Assembly (NCBI RefSeq): GCF_037892425.1
Contig: NZ_JBBKTT010000001.1
Coordinates: forward strand, 2,418,001-2,482,000
Source: Lacibacter sp. H375
Lineage (GTDB): Bacteria > Bacteroidota > Bacteroidia > Chitinophagales > Chitinophagaceae
Direction of reading: 5' to 3'
DNA: 64,000 bases
Position numbers and translations under genes: made by a program. The notes below the pieces were generated by a model. That model did no database searches. It saw only the letters and a program-made list of their open reading frames with translations, and was not told the origin of the DNA. Positions 36,120 through 45,160 of the stretch are shown here, piece by piece. Each line of letters begins with the position of its first letter. Positions within the stretch are counted from its first letter, which is position 1.

Positions 36120-38096
36120 ATGAATACAAGAATCAATTATAAAGTTGCAAACAAAAGCCTGCTCTTTGCAGTAGTGCTCTTCGTGTTTACAACTACGTTA
36201 AATTCCTGCCGCAAGTATCTTGATGTGGTGCCGGATAATATTTCTACCATCGACAATGCATTTAAACTGCGTGTTGAAGCAGAGAAATTTTTGTTCACCT
36301 GTTATTCTTATTTGCCAAAGAATGGCGATGGCTGGTACAATGCGGCAATGGCCTCGGCTGATGAGATATGGTTACCGCAGGATGATCAAACACATTGGCA
36401 TGCCGCTTTCCGTATTGCGCAGGGCCAGCAAAATGCGGCTGATCCTTATTTTAATGAATGGGCAGGATGGAGAAAAGGTGGTACCGGCAATACACGTTAC
36501 GATCACCAGAAAATATGGAACGGCATCCGTAACTGTAACATCTTTTTAGAGAATATGGCAGATATGACGAAGGTGCCTGATATTAATCCGGCAGAACGTT
36601 CACGCTGGATCGGTGAAGTATTGTTTTTGAAAGCGTACTATCACTATTACATGTTACGCATGTATGGTCCTATTCCACTCATTAAAGAAAATGTTGCAGT
36701 AGAAGCAGATCCTGCAAGTTCTTATGTAAAACGTGCACCTGTTGATGAGTGTGTAGAGACAATTGCTTCATGGCTCGACAGTTCAATTACATTATTACCT
36801 GAACGTATTCAAAATGAGAATACCGAGTTAGGAAGAATTACACAACCTATTGCATTAGCAGTAAAAGCAAAGTTGTTGGTAATGGCTGCAAGTCCGCTGT
36901 TTAATGGCAATCCTGATTTTGCAAATTTCAAAGACAAGGATGGAGTTGCTTTGTTCAATCCAACTCCTGATCCTGATAAATGGGAAGCAGCAAGAGATGC
37001 AGCAAAGGAGGCTATTGATGCGGCCGAAGCAAACGGGTTTACACTTTACTATTATAAGAATGATATTCATAATCTTAGTACAGCAACAAAGACACAATTA
37101 AACATCCGCAATGCAGTTACAGAGCGGTGGGGGCCTGAAACAGTGTGGGGCAATTCGCTGATGTATTTCCCGAATGAAGCATTATGTATGCCACCCATGA
37201 CAAGGGGAAGCAATACAAACAGGTTTCAATTGCAGGGTGTATGGGCACCGCCAATAAAAATTGCAAAAATGTTTTACACGTCTAATGGTGTAACTATTGA
37301 AGAAGATAAAACATTCAACTTTGCAAACTATGATCAATTGCGTACAGCAACGGCTGCAGAGAAATATTACATTGAACCTGGTTTTGCTACTGCCCGGTTG
37401 AACTTCGACAGAGAACCACGTTTCTATGCCAACTTAGGTTTTGATGGTGGTATCTGGTATATGAAAGATGGAAATGCAACAGGAAGTGATAACGGTACTT
37501 ATTATGTAAAAGCAAAAAATGTTGAAAGCGCAGGCTTCGGTCATTTTACGAACTGGAGTGAAACAGGTTACTTCGTTAAGAAACTTGTTAGCTGGCAATC
37601 TACAACAGCAGGTACTGCAGCACCGGTATGGCGTTCATATCCCTGGCCTGAAATAAGACTTGCTGATCTGTACCTCCTTTATGCAGAGGCAGAAAATGAA
37701 GTTAATCCGGGATCGGCTACAGCAATTTTATATGTTGATAAAATACGTGAACGTGCCGGATTGAAAGGTGTTGTTGAATCATGGACGAACTTCTCAAGTA
37801 CACCAAACAAATATGCCTCACAAGCAGGTTTGCGTTCCATCATTCATCGTGAACGTACTTTAGAATTGATGTTTGAAGGTCAACGTTTCTGGGATCTGCG
37901 TCGTTGGAAAGAAGCGCCTGATGAATTGAACAAAGACATTACCGGCTGGAGCGTGCAGGGTAAAACAGACGGTACTTACTACAAAGAGAAATTTATTTTC
38001 AGTCAACGTTTTGTTGCACCACGTGATTATTTCTGGCCTATCGGAAATTATGATACACGTCGTAACCCATACCTGGTAGAAAACCCGGGCTGGTAA
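36120..38096 (+). CDS. SusD/RagB-family surface glycan-binding lipoprotein
   Basis: 658 residues, rather long for the family. The signal ends with a lipobox around NSCRKYLDV, so the protein is lipidated and surface-exposed. TPR-like helices run through the middle (WIGEVLFLKAYYHYYMLRMYGPIPLI is the family signature, here cited as FLKAYYHYYMLRMYGPIPL). The C-terminal part has the RERTLELMFEGQRFWDLRRW motif and the final NPYLVENPGW. It captures glycan chains and closes over the SusC pore. Binding residues cannot be assigned from sequence. Confidence 0.95.
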   Translation: MNTRINYKVANKSLLFAVVLFVFTTTLNSCRKYLDVVPDNISTIDNAFKLRVEAEKFLFTCYSYLPKNGDGWYNAAMASADEIWLPQDDQTHWHAAFRIAQGQQNAADPYFNEWAGWRKGGTGNTRYDHQKIWNGIRNCNIFLENMADMTKVPDINPAERSRWIGEVLFLKAYYHYYMLRMYGPIPLIKENVAVEADPASSYVKRAPVDECVETIASWLDSSITLLPERIQNENTELGRITQPIALAVKAKLLVMAASPLFNGNPDFANFKDKDGVALFNPTPDPDKWEAARDAAKEAIDAAEANGFTLYYYKNDIHNLSTATKTQLNIRNAVTERWGPETVWGNSLMYFPNEALCMPPMTRGSNTNRFQLQGVWAPPIKIAKMFYTSNGVTIEEDKTFNFANYDQLRTATAAEKYYIEPGFATARLNFDREPRFYANLGFDGGIWYMKDGNATGSDNGTYYVKAKNVESAGFGHFTNWSETGYFVKKLVSWQSTTAGTAAPVWRSYPWPEIRLADLYLLYAEAENEVNPGSATAILYVDKIRERAGLKGVVESWTNFSSTPNKYASQAGLRSIIHRERTLELMFEGQRFWDLRRWKEAPDELNKDITGWSVQGKTDGTYYKEKFIFSQRFVAPRDYFWPIGNYDTRRNPYLVENPGW

Positions 38097-38127
38097 TCTG
38101 ATTCTAAAAATTCTGAAAAAATTTAAA

Positions 38128-39330
38128 ATGAAACTGATTAAAATAATAGTTCCTTCTTTGCTTCTCACAGCATTCATAGTTGCATCGTGCAGCAAAGAAT
38201 TGGAAACACACACGCCAATAAGTAACGACCCAACCGTACCTGCACAGATCACTGGTGTGACTGTTTTGAACGGCGCCGGTAAGGCAACGATCTCTTATAA
38301 GTTACCAAACGATCCTAATCTGCTTTATGTGAAAGCAGTATATACTATCACAACGGGAAAGCAATACGAAACAACAGCATCGTATTACAACAATTCATTG
38401 GTGGTGGAAGGTTTTGCAGATACACTTGAACATGAAGTAAAGTTGTATTCAGTAAGCCGTTCTGAAGTACAATCACCGGCTGTGACTGTAAAAATAAAAC
38501 CGCTGACTGCGCCTATTTGGGATGTATTCCGCAGCCTGAAAATTGAAGATGCATTTGGTGGTTACAACCTTACAGGTGTAAATGCATCAAAAGCGAATAT
38601 CTCTATTATTGTTACCAAGCCAAACGTATTCAAGGAATATGAAATTGATAACAATAAAACTGTGTACACAAATGTAGACAGTATACTATCAAAAATTCGT
38701 GGGCTGGATACAGGCAATTATCGTTTTGGATTTTTAGTTGTTGACAGATGGGGCAATAAAACCGATACAATGTACAAGATTGTCAACCCGATTTTTGAAA
38801 CCCAACTCGATCCATCTAAATTCTCAAGTCTTGTATTACCCGGCGATGCCCCACAGGTTACTAATGGTGCCGCATTGCAATATGCATGGGATGGGAAGCT
38901 GGGATGGCCGTTCACAAGTTTTACCAACCAGGTGCCCGGTGGAAGTGGTCCGCACATGATCACGTTTAATACGGGTGCATTGGCTAAGCTCAGCCGTATC
39001 TGGATTCGTCCTTTTCCGGAGGGAACACGCTTCTATTATCTCACCACCATGAAACGTTTTGAAATATATGGTTCAGATAATCCGAATCTTAATGGTGCGT
39101 TAGATAATTCATGGAAATTACTGGGTTCCTATACAGTTAAAAAACCTTCGGGTTTACCCTATGGTACAGATGATGCCAACGATCAAACCACTGCAGCTGC
39201 CGGGTTTAGTTGGGAAATTGATCTGTCTGCACCGAAAGTAAAATACATCCGTATCCGCTGCCTTGAAAATTTCGCAGGTGGTACGGCACAAAGTATTAAT
39301 GAACTGAAGGTATATGGAGATCCCAGATAA
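38128..39330 (+). CDS. Surface lipoprotein, DUF4959/DUF5126/DUF5000-type glycan-binding protein
   Basis: 400 residues. A lipobox (FIVASCSKELE) precedes three regions: an N-terminal fibronectin-like domain (ITGVTVLNGAGKATISYKLP), a middle domain with SKANISIIVTKPN, and a C-terminal discoidin-like (F5/8 type C, DUF5000) domain with IWIRPFPEGTRFYYLTTMKR and FAGGTAQSINELKVYGD. Such proteins follow SusD in many pectin and host-glycan loci and are thought to be auxiliary surface glycan-binding proteins. Position and architecture support that role here. Confidence 0.85.
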   Translation: MKLIKIIVPSLLLTAFIVASCSKELETHTPISNDPTVPAQITGVTVLNGAGKATISYKLPNDPNLLYVKAVYTITTGKQYETTASYYNNSLVVEGFADTLEHEVKLYSVSRSEVQSPAVTVKIKPLTAPIWDVFRSLKIEDAFGGYNLTGVNASKANISIIVTKPNVFKEYEIDNNKTVYTNVDSILSKIRGLDTGNYRFGFLVVDRWGNKTDTMYKIVNPIFETQLDPSKFSSLVLPGDAPQVTNGAALQYAWDGKLGWPFTSFTNQVPGGSGPHMITFNTGALAKLSRIWIRPFPEGTRFYYLTTMKRFEIYGSDNPNLNGALDNSWKLLGSYTVKKPSGLPYGTDDANDQTTAAAGFSWEIDLSAPKVKYIRIRCLENFAGGTAQSINELKVYGDPR

Positions 39331-39403
39331 TAACTAAAGGTAATGTTTGATCAAAGCCACGCTTGCATTAAAAAAAGATGAAGTGCGGATAAAACTTAAA
39401 CAA

Positions 39404-40600
39404 ATGAAAAAAAATACAACTAAACTTTCGTTGATCATCATGCTGATGTTTGTATTGGCAGCCTGCTCTAAGTGGGATGATTACAAAAAATATACAGAGG
39501 CCGGAGAAACAATCTATAGCGGCAGAATAGATTCCGTAAAGACATATCCCGGCAATCAACGTATAAAAATAACAGGCTTGTTGCCCGCTGATCCGAAAAT
39601 TGCAAAAGCTAAAATTACCTGGAACGATGGAAAGGATTCCATTATTTATGCAATTACAAAAGGACCGGGCATTGATAGCTTTAGCAGAATTGTTTCTGTG
39701 CCCGAAGGCATTTACAATTTCACCATTCAAACATTTGATGCTGTTGGTAACAGTTCCATGAAAGTAAATGTTTCCGGTACTGCTTACGGACCTAAATATG
39801 AAAGTGGTTTAACTAACAGGGCAATTAACCGTGCAGAGTTAATGACCACAGGCAAAGCAGAATTGGCTTGGGATAACCTCGATGCTGCTTCTGGTGCATT
39901 AGGTACATGGGTTCGCTACACAAAAGTGGGTGATGCTGTTGACTCGGTTTTTGTTCCTCTTACACAAAGTTTAACATCACTCGATAATTTCAAACCGGGA
40001 ACATCAGTAAAACTTCGTACACAATATCTGCCGAAACCAAATTCGATTGATACATTCAGCAGTGCATCGCAAACTGTTGGTGTAATGTATGATGTTACAG
40101 CACAGTATATTTTAAATGCGGGCATCAACTTTGCCAACTCCGATGGTGGCACAGGCAGATGGCAAACACCTGCACAATGGATCACTACTGCAGATGTAAG
40201 AAATGGCGGTGGCGATGTTGGAGGTTTAGACAATGGAGGATGGTTGCCATCGAAAGCACTTTCTCTTGAAGCATGGTGGGGTATGCCGGAAATACCAAAC
40301 GGTAAGATCTATCAAAGCTTTACTTTACCTGCAGGTAAGTACACATTGGTAGTAACAGCCGGCGATTGTTCAGATGGTGGCACAAAATACATTACCGTTG
40401 CAGCAGGTACTACATTACCTGATATTGGTAATGTGCAAACCAGTTCAATTGTGTTCAAGAACATTACAAAGTGGGCCGATAATAAACTCAACTTCACACT
40501 TGCAAGTGCTACACAGGTGGCATTAGGCTTACAGGCAGGTATGAAAGCTGAAGGAAACTTTATGAAAGTGTTTAAAGTGAGATTGTATCTCACTCCATAG
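39404..40600 (+). CDS. DUF4998-type surface lipoprotein
   Basis: About 398 residues from ATG 39404; an upstream TTG at 39347 would add a leader that breaks the signal peptide. The lipobox is VLAACSKWDDY. The N-terminal half matches the DUF4998 pattern (WDDYKKYTEAGETIYSGRID and LPADPKIAKAKITWNDG), with two Ig-like domains. The C-terminal part (about 245-398) is a jelly-roll with SFTLPAGKYTLVVTAGDCSDG, resembling the DUF5013 region. It is probably a second surface glycan-binding protein of the locus. A hairpin follows in the gap to the GH43 gene. Confidence 0.83.
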   Translation: MKKNTTKLSLIIMLMFVLAACSKWDDYKKYTEAGETIYSGRIDSVKTYPGNQRIKITGLLPADPKIAKAKITWNDGKDSIIYAITKGPGIDSFSRIVSVPEGIYNFTIQTFDAVGNSSMKVNVSGTAYGPKYESGLTNRAINRAELMTTGKAELAWDNLDAASGALGTWVRYTKVGDAVDSVFVPLTQSLTSLDNFKPGTSVKLRTQYLPKPNSIDTFSSASQTVGVMYDVTAQYILNAGINFANSDGGTGRWQTPAQWITTADVRNGGGDVGGLDNGGWLPSKALSLEAWWGMPEIPNGKIYQSFTLPAGKYTLVVTAGDCSDGGTKYITVAAGTTLPDIGNVQTSSIVFKNITKWADNKLNFTLASATQVALGLQAGMKAEGNFMKVFKVRLYLTP

Positions 40601-40678
40601 TTGTATTTCTTATTTGAACAAAAATGGGATAAATAAAAAATGCACCCGTTAACTATTGTTAGGGTCATAATCGACAGA

Positions 40679-40707
40679 AAGGCTCCGTTGTTTCCACAAG
40701 GGGCCTT
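40679..40707 (+). terminator. Hairpin between the sus genes and the enzyme genes
   Basis: Stem AAGGCTCC (40679-40686) with GGGGCCTT (40700-40707), one wobble pair, continued by TTGT/ACAA, with a CTTTATT tail. It probably reduces transcription of the downstream enzyme genes relative to susCD. Confidence 0.65.
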
Positions 40708-40759
40708 CTTTATTCAAAACAAAAACGAATTAACAAAAAGCTGAAGTAAATCAAAAAGA

Positions 40760-41749
40760 ATGAAGTTGAAGAAAGTATATTGTTTGGTAGTGGCAACAAT
40801 TCTTGCCAATGTTATGAGTGAAGATGTGCTTGCTCAACACATAAAAGCGCAACACAGCGATTCTCTTCCCTTCAATCCAATCATACGTGATAAGTTTACA
40901 GCTGATCCTGCGGCATTGGTGCATAACGAAACGGTATACTTGTACACTGGTCGTGATGAAGCACCAAAAGGACAAGCACGCTATGTAATGAATGAATGGC
41001 TTTGTTATTCTTCAACTGATATGCTGAATTGGAAAGAACATCCATCACCGCTCAATGTAAAATCATTTGAATGGGCAAAGGCAGATGCCTGGGCCTCGCA
41101 GGTCATTCATCGTAACGGAAAATTTTATTGGTATGTAGCAGTTGAACATAAGACGATCGGCGGCAAAGCAATTGGCATTGCTGTATCAGATAAACCAACC
41201 GGACCGTTTAGTGATGCTTTAGGTAAAGCACTAGTAACAAACGATATGACCAAAGCAACAGGTATATCGTGGGATGATATTGATCCATCGGTGATCATTG
41301 ATGACGATGGACAAGCCTACTTATTTTGGGGGAACACCAAATGCTACTATGCCAAGCTGAAAGAAAATATGATTGAATTCGATGGTCCTATCCAGGTTGT
41401 AGAGGGGTTGCAGAAATTTACAGAAGCACCGTGGGTACATAAACGAAAGGATTGGTATTACCTTTCGTATGCTTACCAGTTTCCGGAGAAGATCGCTTAT
41501 GCTATGAGTAAAAGCATCAACGGCCCCTGGCAATACAAAGGCATTTTAAATGAAGTTGCCGGTAATAGTAACACCAATCACCAGGCTATTATTGAGTTTA
41601 AAGGCAAGTGGTATTTTATTTATCACACTGGTGTGTTGGCCGATCATGGCGGATTTCATCGTTCTGTTTGCATTGATCGTTTGTATTACAACAAAGATGG
41701 AACGATGAAAAGAATTGTGATGACGAGTGAAGGTTTGCTGAATAAGTAA
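40760..41749 (+). CDS. Glycoside hydrolase family 43 enzyme, exported
   Basis: 329 residues with an N-terminal signal (KKVYCLVVATILANVMS). A five-bladed propeller GH43 catalytic core fills the protein, with all three acidic residues: catalytic base Asp49 in FTADPAAL, pKa modulator Asp175 in WDDIDPSVI, and general acid Glu222 in FTEAPWVH. The family cleaves arabinose, xylose or galactose residues by inversion. Closest in style are alpha-L-arabinofuranosidases, beta-xylosidases and exo-beta-1,3-galactanases; a pectic arabinan or arabinogalactan side chain is the likely substrate in this locus. Confidence 0.9.
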   Translation: MKLKKVYCLVVATILANVMSEDVLAQHIKAQHSDSLPFNPIIRDKFTADPAALVHNETVYLYTGRDEAPKGQARYVMNEWLCYSSTDMLNWKEHPSPLNVKSFEWAKADAWASQVIHRNGKFYWYVAVEHKTIGGKAIGIAVSDKPTGPFSDALGKALVTNDMTKATGISWDDIDPSVIIDDDGQAYLFWGNTKCYYAKLKENMIEFDGPIQVVEGLQKFTEAPWVHKRKDWYYLSYAYQFPEKIAYAMSKSINGPWQYKGILNEVAGNSNTNHQAIIEFKGKWYFIYHTGVLADHGGFHRSVCIDRLYYNKDGTMKRIVMTSEGLLNK

Positions 41750-41830
41750 TTACTTTCAATTATCTTATTTGTATGCTGATAAGTTGATGGTTATCCAGCA
41801 TTTTCACCACTTAAATTTTAGAGTAGAAAA

Positions 41831-43390
41831 ATGCGGTTTCGATTTGCTACTATATTTTTTATTTTGATAGCAATTGTCTTTTTTGCACAAAGTCAAACTA
41901 TCACGTTTACCATTGATCTGAAACGCAAAGCACAAACAATTGAGAATATTGGCGCATCAGGTGCGTGGTATACCGAAGGAATCGGCAAGTATTGGCCTGC
42001 AGAAAAGAAAGAACGAATGGCAGAATTGTTATTCAGCAAATCATTCGATTCATCTGGTAATCCGTTGGGCATTGGTCTTTCTGCATGGCGTTTTAATATC
42101 GGCGGAGGAACATTTGAACAAGGCGACAGCAGCGGTATCCGCAATGCTTTTCGAAGAGTGGAAAGTTTTCTTTCACCTGATGGCACATACGATTGGACGA
42201 AACAACAAGGTTATCTATGGTTTACAAAGAAAGCTGTTTTGTATGGCGTAAAAGATCTCATCGCTTTTTCTAACACAGCACCGATTCAATTCAATAAAAA
42301 CGGATTGGGATTTAAAACAGCGAAAGATTTTGTTACCAATTTAAGAGACGATAAGTACAGCGACTATGCCGGTTTCTTAGCAACAGTAATCAAGCATTTT
42401 GATGAAGAAGGAATTCATTTCAACTACATCAGCCCGGTAAATGAACCGCAGTGGGATTGGTCGGCGAAGTTTGGCAGTATGAACCAGGAAGGCTCGCCCT
42501 GGCATAATAAAGACATTTACAACATTGCTGTAAAACTCGATAGTGCATTAACAGCTCAACGACTCAACACAAAAATTCTTGTTACAGAAGCTGGTGATCT
42601 TACATACCTGTACAGCCGTAATAATCATGCATCAAAACAACTCCAACAGTTTTATGCAAAAGACAGTAAGTCCTATCTCGGTAATCTGTCGCATTTGCAT
42701 AAAGTAATAGAGGGGCACAGTTACTTTACTGATCATGGCGACAGCATGATCATCAATGTGCGAAAGAGATTGAATGATACTGCAACGAAATACAATGTTC
42801 CTTTCTGGCAATCGGAGTACAGTATGCTGGGCGATGGTTACAAAGAAGGGTCGAAGGAACGACGGTCAACAATGGATTGTGCCTTGTTTCTTGCAAAAAT
42901 GATCCATCACGATTTTACAGTAGCCAATGCAACTGCCTGGCATTTCTGGAACGCATGGGAGCCGGGTCGTGCTGATGCCGAAACACGCTACAACCTTATT
43001 GCCTTAAGAAATATTGCAGATCCCCGCAACGCTGATTATACTGTTACAAAAAATTTGTGGGCACTTGGGCATTACACCAGGTTTGTGCAGCCCGGTATGC
43101 AACGCATCATAACAGAGCGGAACGATGGATCAAGCTTGATGCAACAGGCGCAGGATGTGATGCTGTCTGCATTTGCAAGCGAAAGTAAATTGACAGTGGT
43201 GATCATCAACTATACTAACGCAGTAACAACAATTGGTTTGAATATTCCGGGTGTTAAGAATATAAAGCCGGCAAAACGATATAATACCTCTGCTGAAAAG
43301 GGAGAGGATATGAAACCTTCTTCAATCAACTCGATCAATAAAATTGTTTTGTTGCCCCGCTCAATCACTACGCTGGTAATTGATCTTTAA
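41831..43390 (+). CDS. Glycoside hydrolase family 30 enzyme, secreted
   Basis: 519 residues with signal peptide ending near FFAQSQ. The TIM-barrel core starts with QTIENIGASGAWYTEGIG, the GH30 opening that places a conserved glycine-rich loop near the active site. The acid/base Glu205 lies in ISPVNEPQWDW and the nucleophile Glu329 in PFWQSEYSML. A beta-sandwich side domain occupies the C-terminal 120 residues. GH30 includes endo-beta-1,6-galactanases, beta-xylanases and beta-fucosidases. In this context an endo-beta-1,6-galactanase acting on arabinogalactan side chains is plausible; family placement is firmer than specificity. Confidence 0.88.
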   Translation: MRFRFATIFFILIAIVFFAQSQTITFTIDLKRKAQTIENIGASGAWYTEGIGKYWPAEKKERMAELLFSKSFDSSGNPLGIGLSAWRFNIGGGTFEQGDSSGIRNAFRRVESFLSPDGTYDWTKQQGYLWFTKKAVLYGVKDLIAFSNTAPIQFNKNGLGFKTAKDFVTNLRDDKYSDYAGFLATVIKHFDEEGIHFNYISPVNEPQWDWSAKFGSMNQEGSPWHNKDIYNIAVKLDSALTAQRLNTKILVTEAGDLTYLYSRNNHASKQLQQFYAKDSKSYLGNLSHLHKVIEGHSYFTDHGDSMIINVRKRLNDTATKYNVPFWQSEYSMLGDGYKEGSKERRSTMDCALFLAKMIHHDFTVANATAWHFWNAWEPGRADAETRYNLIALRNIADPRNADYTVTKNLWALGHYTRFVQPGMQRIITERNDGSSLMQQAQDVMLSAFASESKLTVVIINYTNAVTTIGLNIPGVKNIKPAKRYNTSAEKGEDMKPSSINSINKIVLLPRSITTLVIDL

Positions 43391-43562
43391 CGATCAACGC
43401 AAAGAGGCTCATTTCCCGGCCGGTGGGAAAATAATCCATCAAATCAGTAAAACCTTCCATTGAACGCCCCGACAGGCTGTTATACCTTGAACTTCAGTTT
43501 GAACAGGTTGTTTTGGCTCTAAAAGAACTCCTGTTCTGCGTAAAAACTGATTGCAGCCAGCT
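43391..43562 (+). promoter_or_regulatory. Gap before the metabolic cassette with hairpin and inverted repeat
   Basis: 172 bases. A hairpin TTTCCC/GGGAAA around a GGCCGGT loop (43412-43430) may weakly end the GH30 transcript. Further on, a perfect inverted repeat AGAAC-TCCT-GTTCT (43524-43537) lies 26 bases before the MaoC start, and GAACAGG/CCTGTTC (43501-43507 and 43530-43536) could form an alternative stem. This is a likely internal control point of the cassette. Confidence 0.45.
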
Positions 43563-44006
43563 ATGTTTATACAGAAGTATTTCGAGGAATTTAAACTCAA
43601 TGATATTCGCCAAACAAAAGGCAGAACTATCACCGAAACGGACATTGTGATCCATGCCGGTCAGTCAGGCGATTTTTTCCCCCATCATATGGACGAAGAG
43701 TGGTGCAAAAGCCAGCCGTTTAAAAAACGCATTGCACATGGTACACTCATCTTTACCGTGGCCATTGGCCTCACTGCCGATTTTGTAAACGAAGTAAGCA
43801 TGACATATGGTTATGAACGTCTCCGTTTTATTAAACCGGTATTTATTAACGATACGATCAAAGTAACAGTAACCATAAAAGAGTTGAAAGATCATAGGAA
43901 ACCCGAATACGGTTTAGTAACTGAATTGGTAGAATGTTTCAACCAGCAAAACGAATTGGTGATGCTGTGCGAACATATTCTCATGGTTAAAAAAGCAAAC
44001 AGTTAA
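43563..44006 (+). CDS. MaoC-like acyl-CoA dehydratase/hydratase
   Basis: About 147 residues from ATG 43563; a TTG at 43551 would add four residues. A single hot-dog domain. The R-hydratase signature is [14 protein letters not shown] followed by RIAHGTL: Asp37 and His42 match the catalytic pair of MaoC/PhaJ hydratases, and Asp44 the conserved follower. The family adds or removes water on a CoA-linked enoyl/3-hydroxyacyl group. No fatty-acid genes are near. It opens the cytoplasmic cassette and is followed after 2 bp by the solute-binding-like gene, then by two CoA-transferase genes that could supply its CoA ester. Confidence 0.88.
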   Translation: MFIQKYFEEFKLNDIRQTKGRTITETDIVIHAGQSGDFFPHHMDEEWCKSQPFKKRIAHGTLIFTVAIGLTADFVNEVSMTYGYERLRFIKPVFINDTIKVTVTIKELKDHRKPEYGLVTELVECFNQQNELVMLCEHILMVKKANS

Positions 44007-44008
44007 GC

Positions 44009-45160
44009 ATGCAAAAGATTGTATTGAATGGTGTAACGTGGGGGCATAGCCGTGGCATAACTCCTTTGCTTGCAGTTTCACAACGTTATTCTGAATTACA
44101 TCCCGATGTGGAAATCCGTTGGAAGAAAAGAACACTCCAGGAGTTTGCTGATTTTCCTATTGAAGAACTAACAAAAGAATATGATCTGCTCATCATCGAT
44201 CATCCGTGGGTGGGTTGTGCAGATGCAACCAATTGTGTGTTGCCATTGAACGAATATTTATCTGCTGATTATTTAAGGGATCAGCAAACCAACTCGGTTG
44301 GGCTTTCGCATATCAGCTATAACTATAACAACAAACAATGGGCGTTGGCGATTGATGCGGCAACACCTGCAGCCAGCTATCGTAAAGATTTACTCAGCAA
44401 CGTGCCGCAAACATGGAACGATGTATTGGATCTTGCAAAAGAGGGAAAAGTTGCCGTGCCTGCTATTCCTATTGATCTGTTGATGAACTTTTATACATTC
44501 TGTATTGCAAATGGTGTTGAGCCTTTTCAAAGCGAGGAAGAAGTAATTGACGAAGCAACAGGCATCAAAGCAATTGAAACCATGAAGCAGTTGTATAGTG
44601 TGGTTGATAAAAAAATGTTCAGCCGTAATCCTATTGCCGTAGCAGAGTTAATGAGTACAACAAACGATTATCTCTATTGCCCGTTTGCATATGGTTATTC
44701 AAACTATGCACGCAAAGGATATGCACAGCATTTATTACACTATACCGATGTGGTTTCTTTCAACGGAAAGAAATTAAGAACAACCATTGGCGGAACAGGA
44801 ATTTCTGTTTCTGCTTTCAGCAAACATAAAGAAGTGGCAGTTGATTTTGCAGCATGGATTACATCAGCTGAATGTCAGAGTACCATGTATGTACAACACG
44901 GTGGACAACCCGGTCATCGAAGTGCGTGGACCGATACTTCAGCCAATCATTTAACCAATTACTTTTTTACGCAGGTTTTACCGGTAATGGAGAATGGATA
45001 TATGCGTCCACGTTACAATGGTTATCTGCATTTCCAGGATCATGCTGGCGATCCGTTGCAGGACTGTCTTAAAAATGATGGTGATCCTTCAAAAGCATTA
45101 CGTGAAATGAACAAACTATATCAGCAGAGTATTTCAAAACAAATTGCGGTTACAGCATGA
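44009..45160 (+). CDS. Solute-binding-protein homologue without signal peptide or ABC partner
   Basis: 383 residues with the fold features of ABC sugar-binding proteins (bacterial extracellular SBP family 1): a first strand and helix VLNGVTWGHSRGITPLL, the conserved LLIIDHPWVGCADAT, hinge-region SYRKDLLSNVPQTWNDVLDLAKEG, and a helical C-terminal part with KHKEVAVDFAAWITSAECQ. The start at 44009 follows the MaoC stop by 2 bp and no upstream in-frame start exists, and the N-terminus has no hydrophobic signal, so the protein must stay in the cytoplasm. No ABC permease or ATPase gene for it is in the locus. Role unknown: a sensor, an enzyme or a metabolite-handling protein. Confidence 0.85.
   Translation: MQKIVLNGVTWGHSRGITPLLAVSQRYSELHPDVEIRWKKRTLQEFADFPIEELTKEYDLLIIDHPWVGCADATNCVLPLNEYLSADYLRDQQTNSVGLSHISYNYNNKQWALAIDAATPAASYRKDLLSNVPQTWNDVLDLAKEGKVAVPAIPIDLLMNFYTFCIANGVEPFQSEEEVIDEATGIKAIETMKQLYSVVDKKMFSRNPIAVAELMSTTNDYLYCPFAYGYSNYARKGYAQHLLHYTDVVSFNGKKLRTTIGGTGISVSAFSKHKEVAVDFAAWITSAECQSTMYVQHGGQPGHRSAWTDTSANHLTNYFFTQVLPVMENGYMRPRYNGYLHFQDHAGDPLQDCLKNDGDPSKALREMNKLYQQSISKQIAVTA

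Noticed and set aside
41893-42186. Reverse-strand reading frame inside the GH30 gene
   Set aside because: It lies fully inside a well-supported GH30 coding region, with no conserved features of its own.
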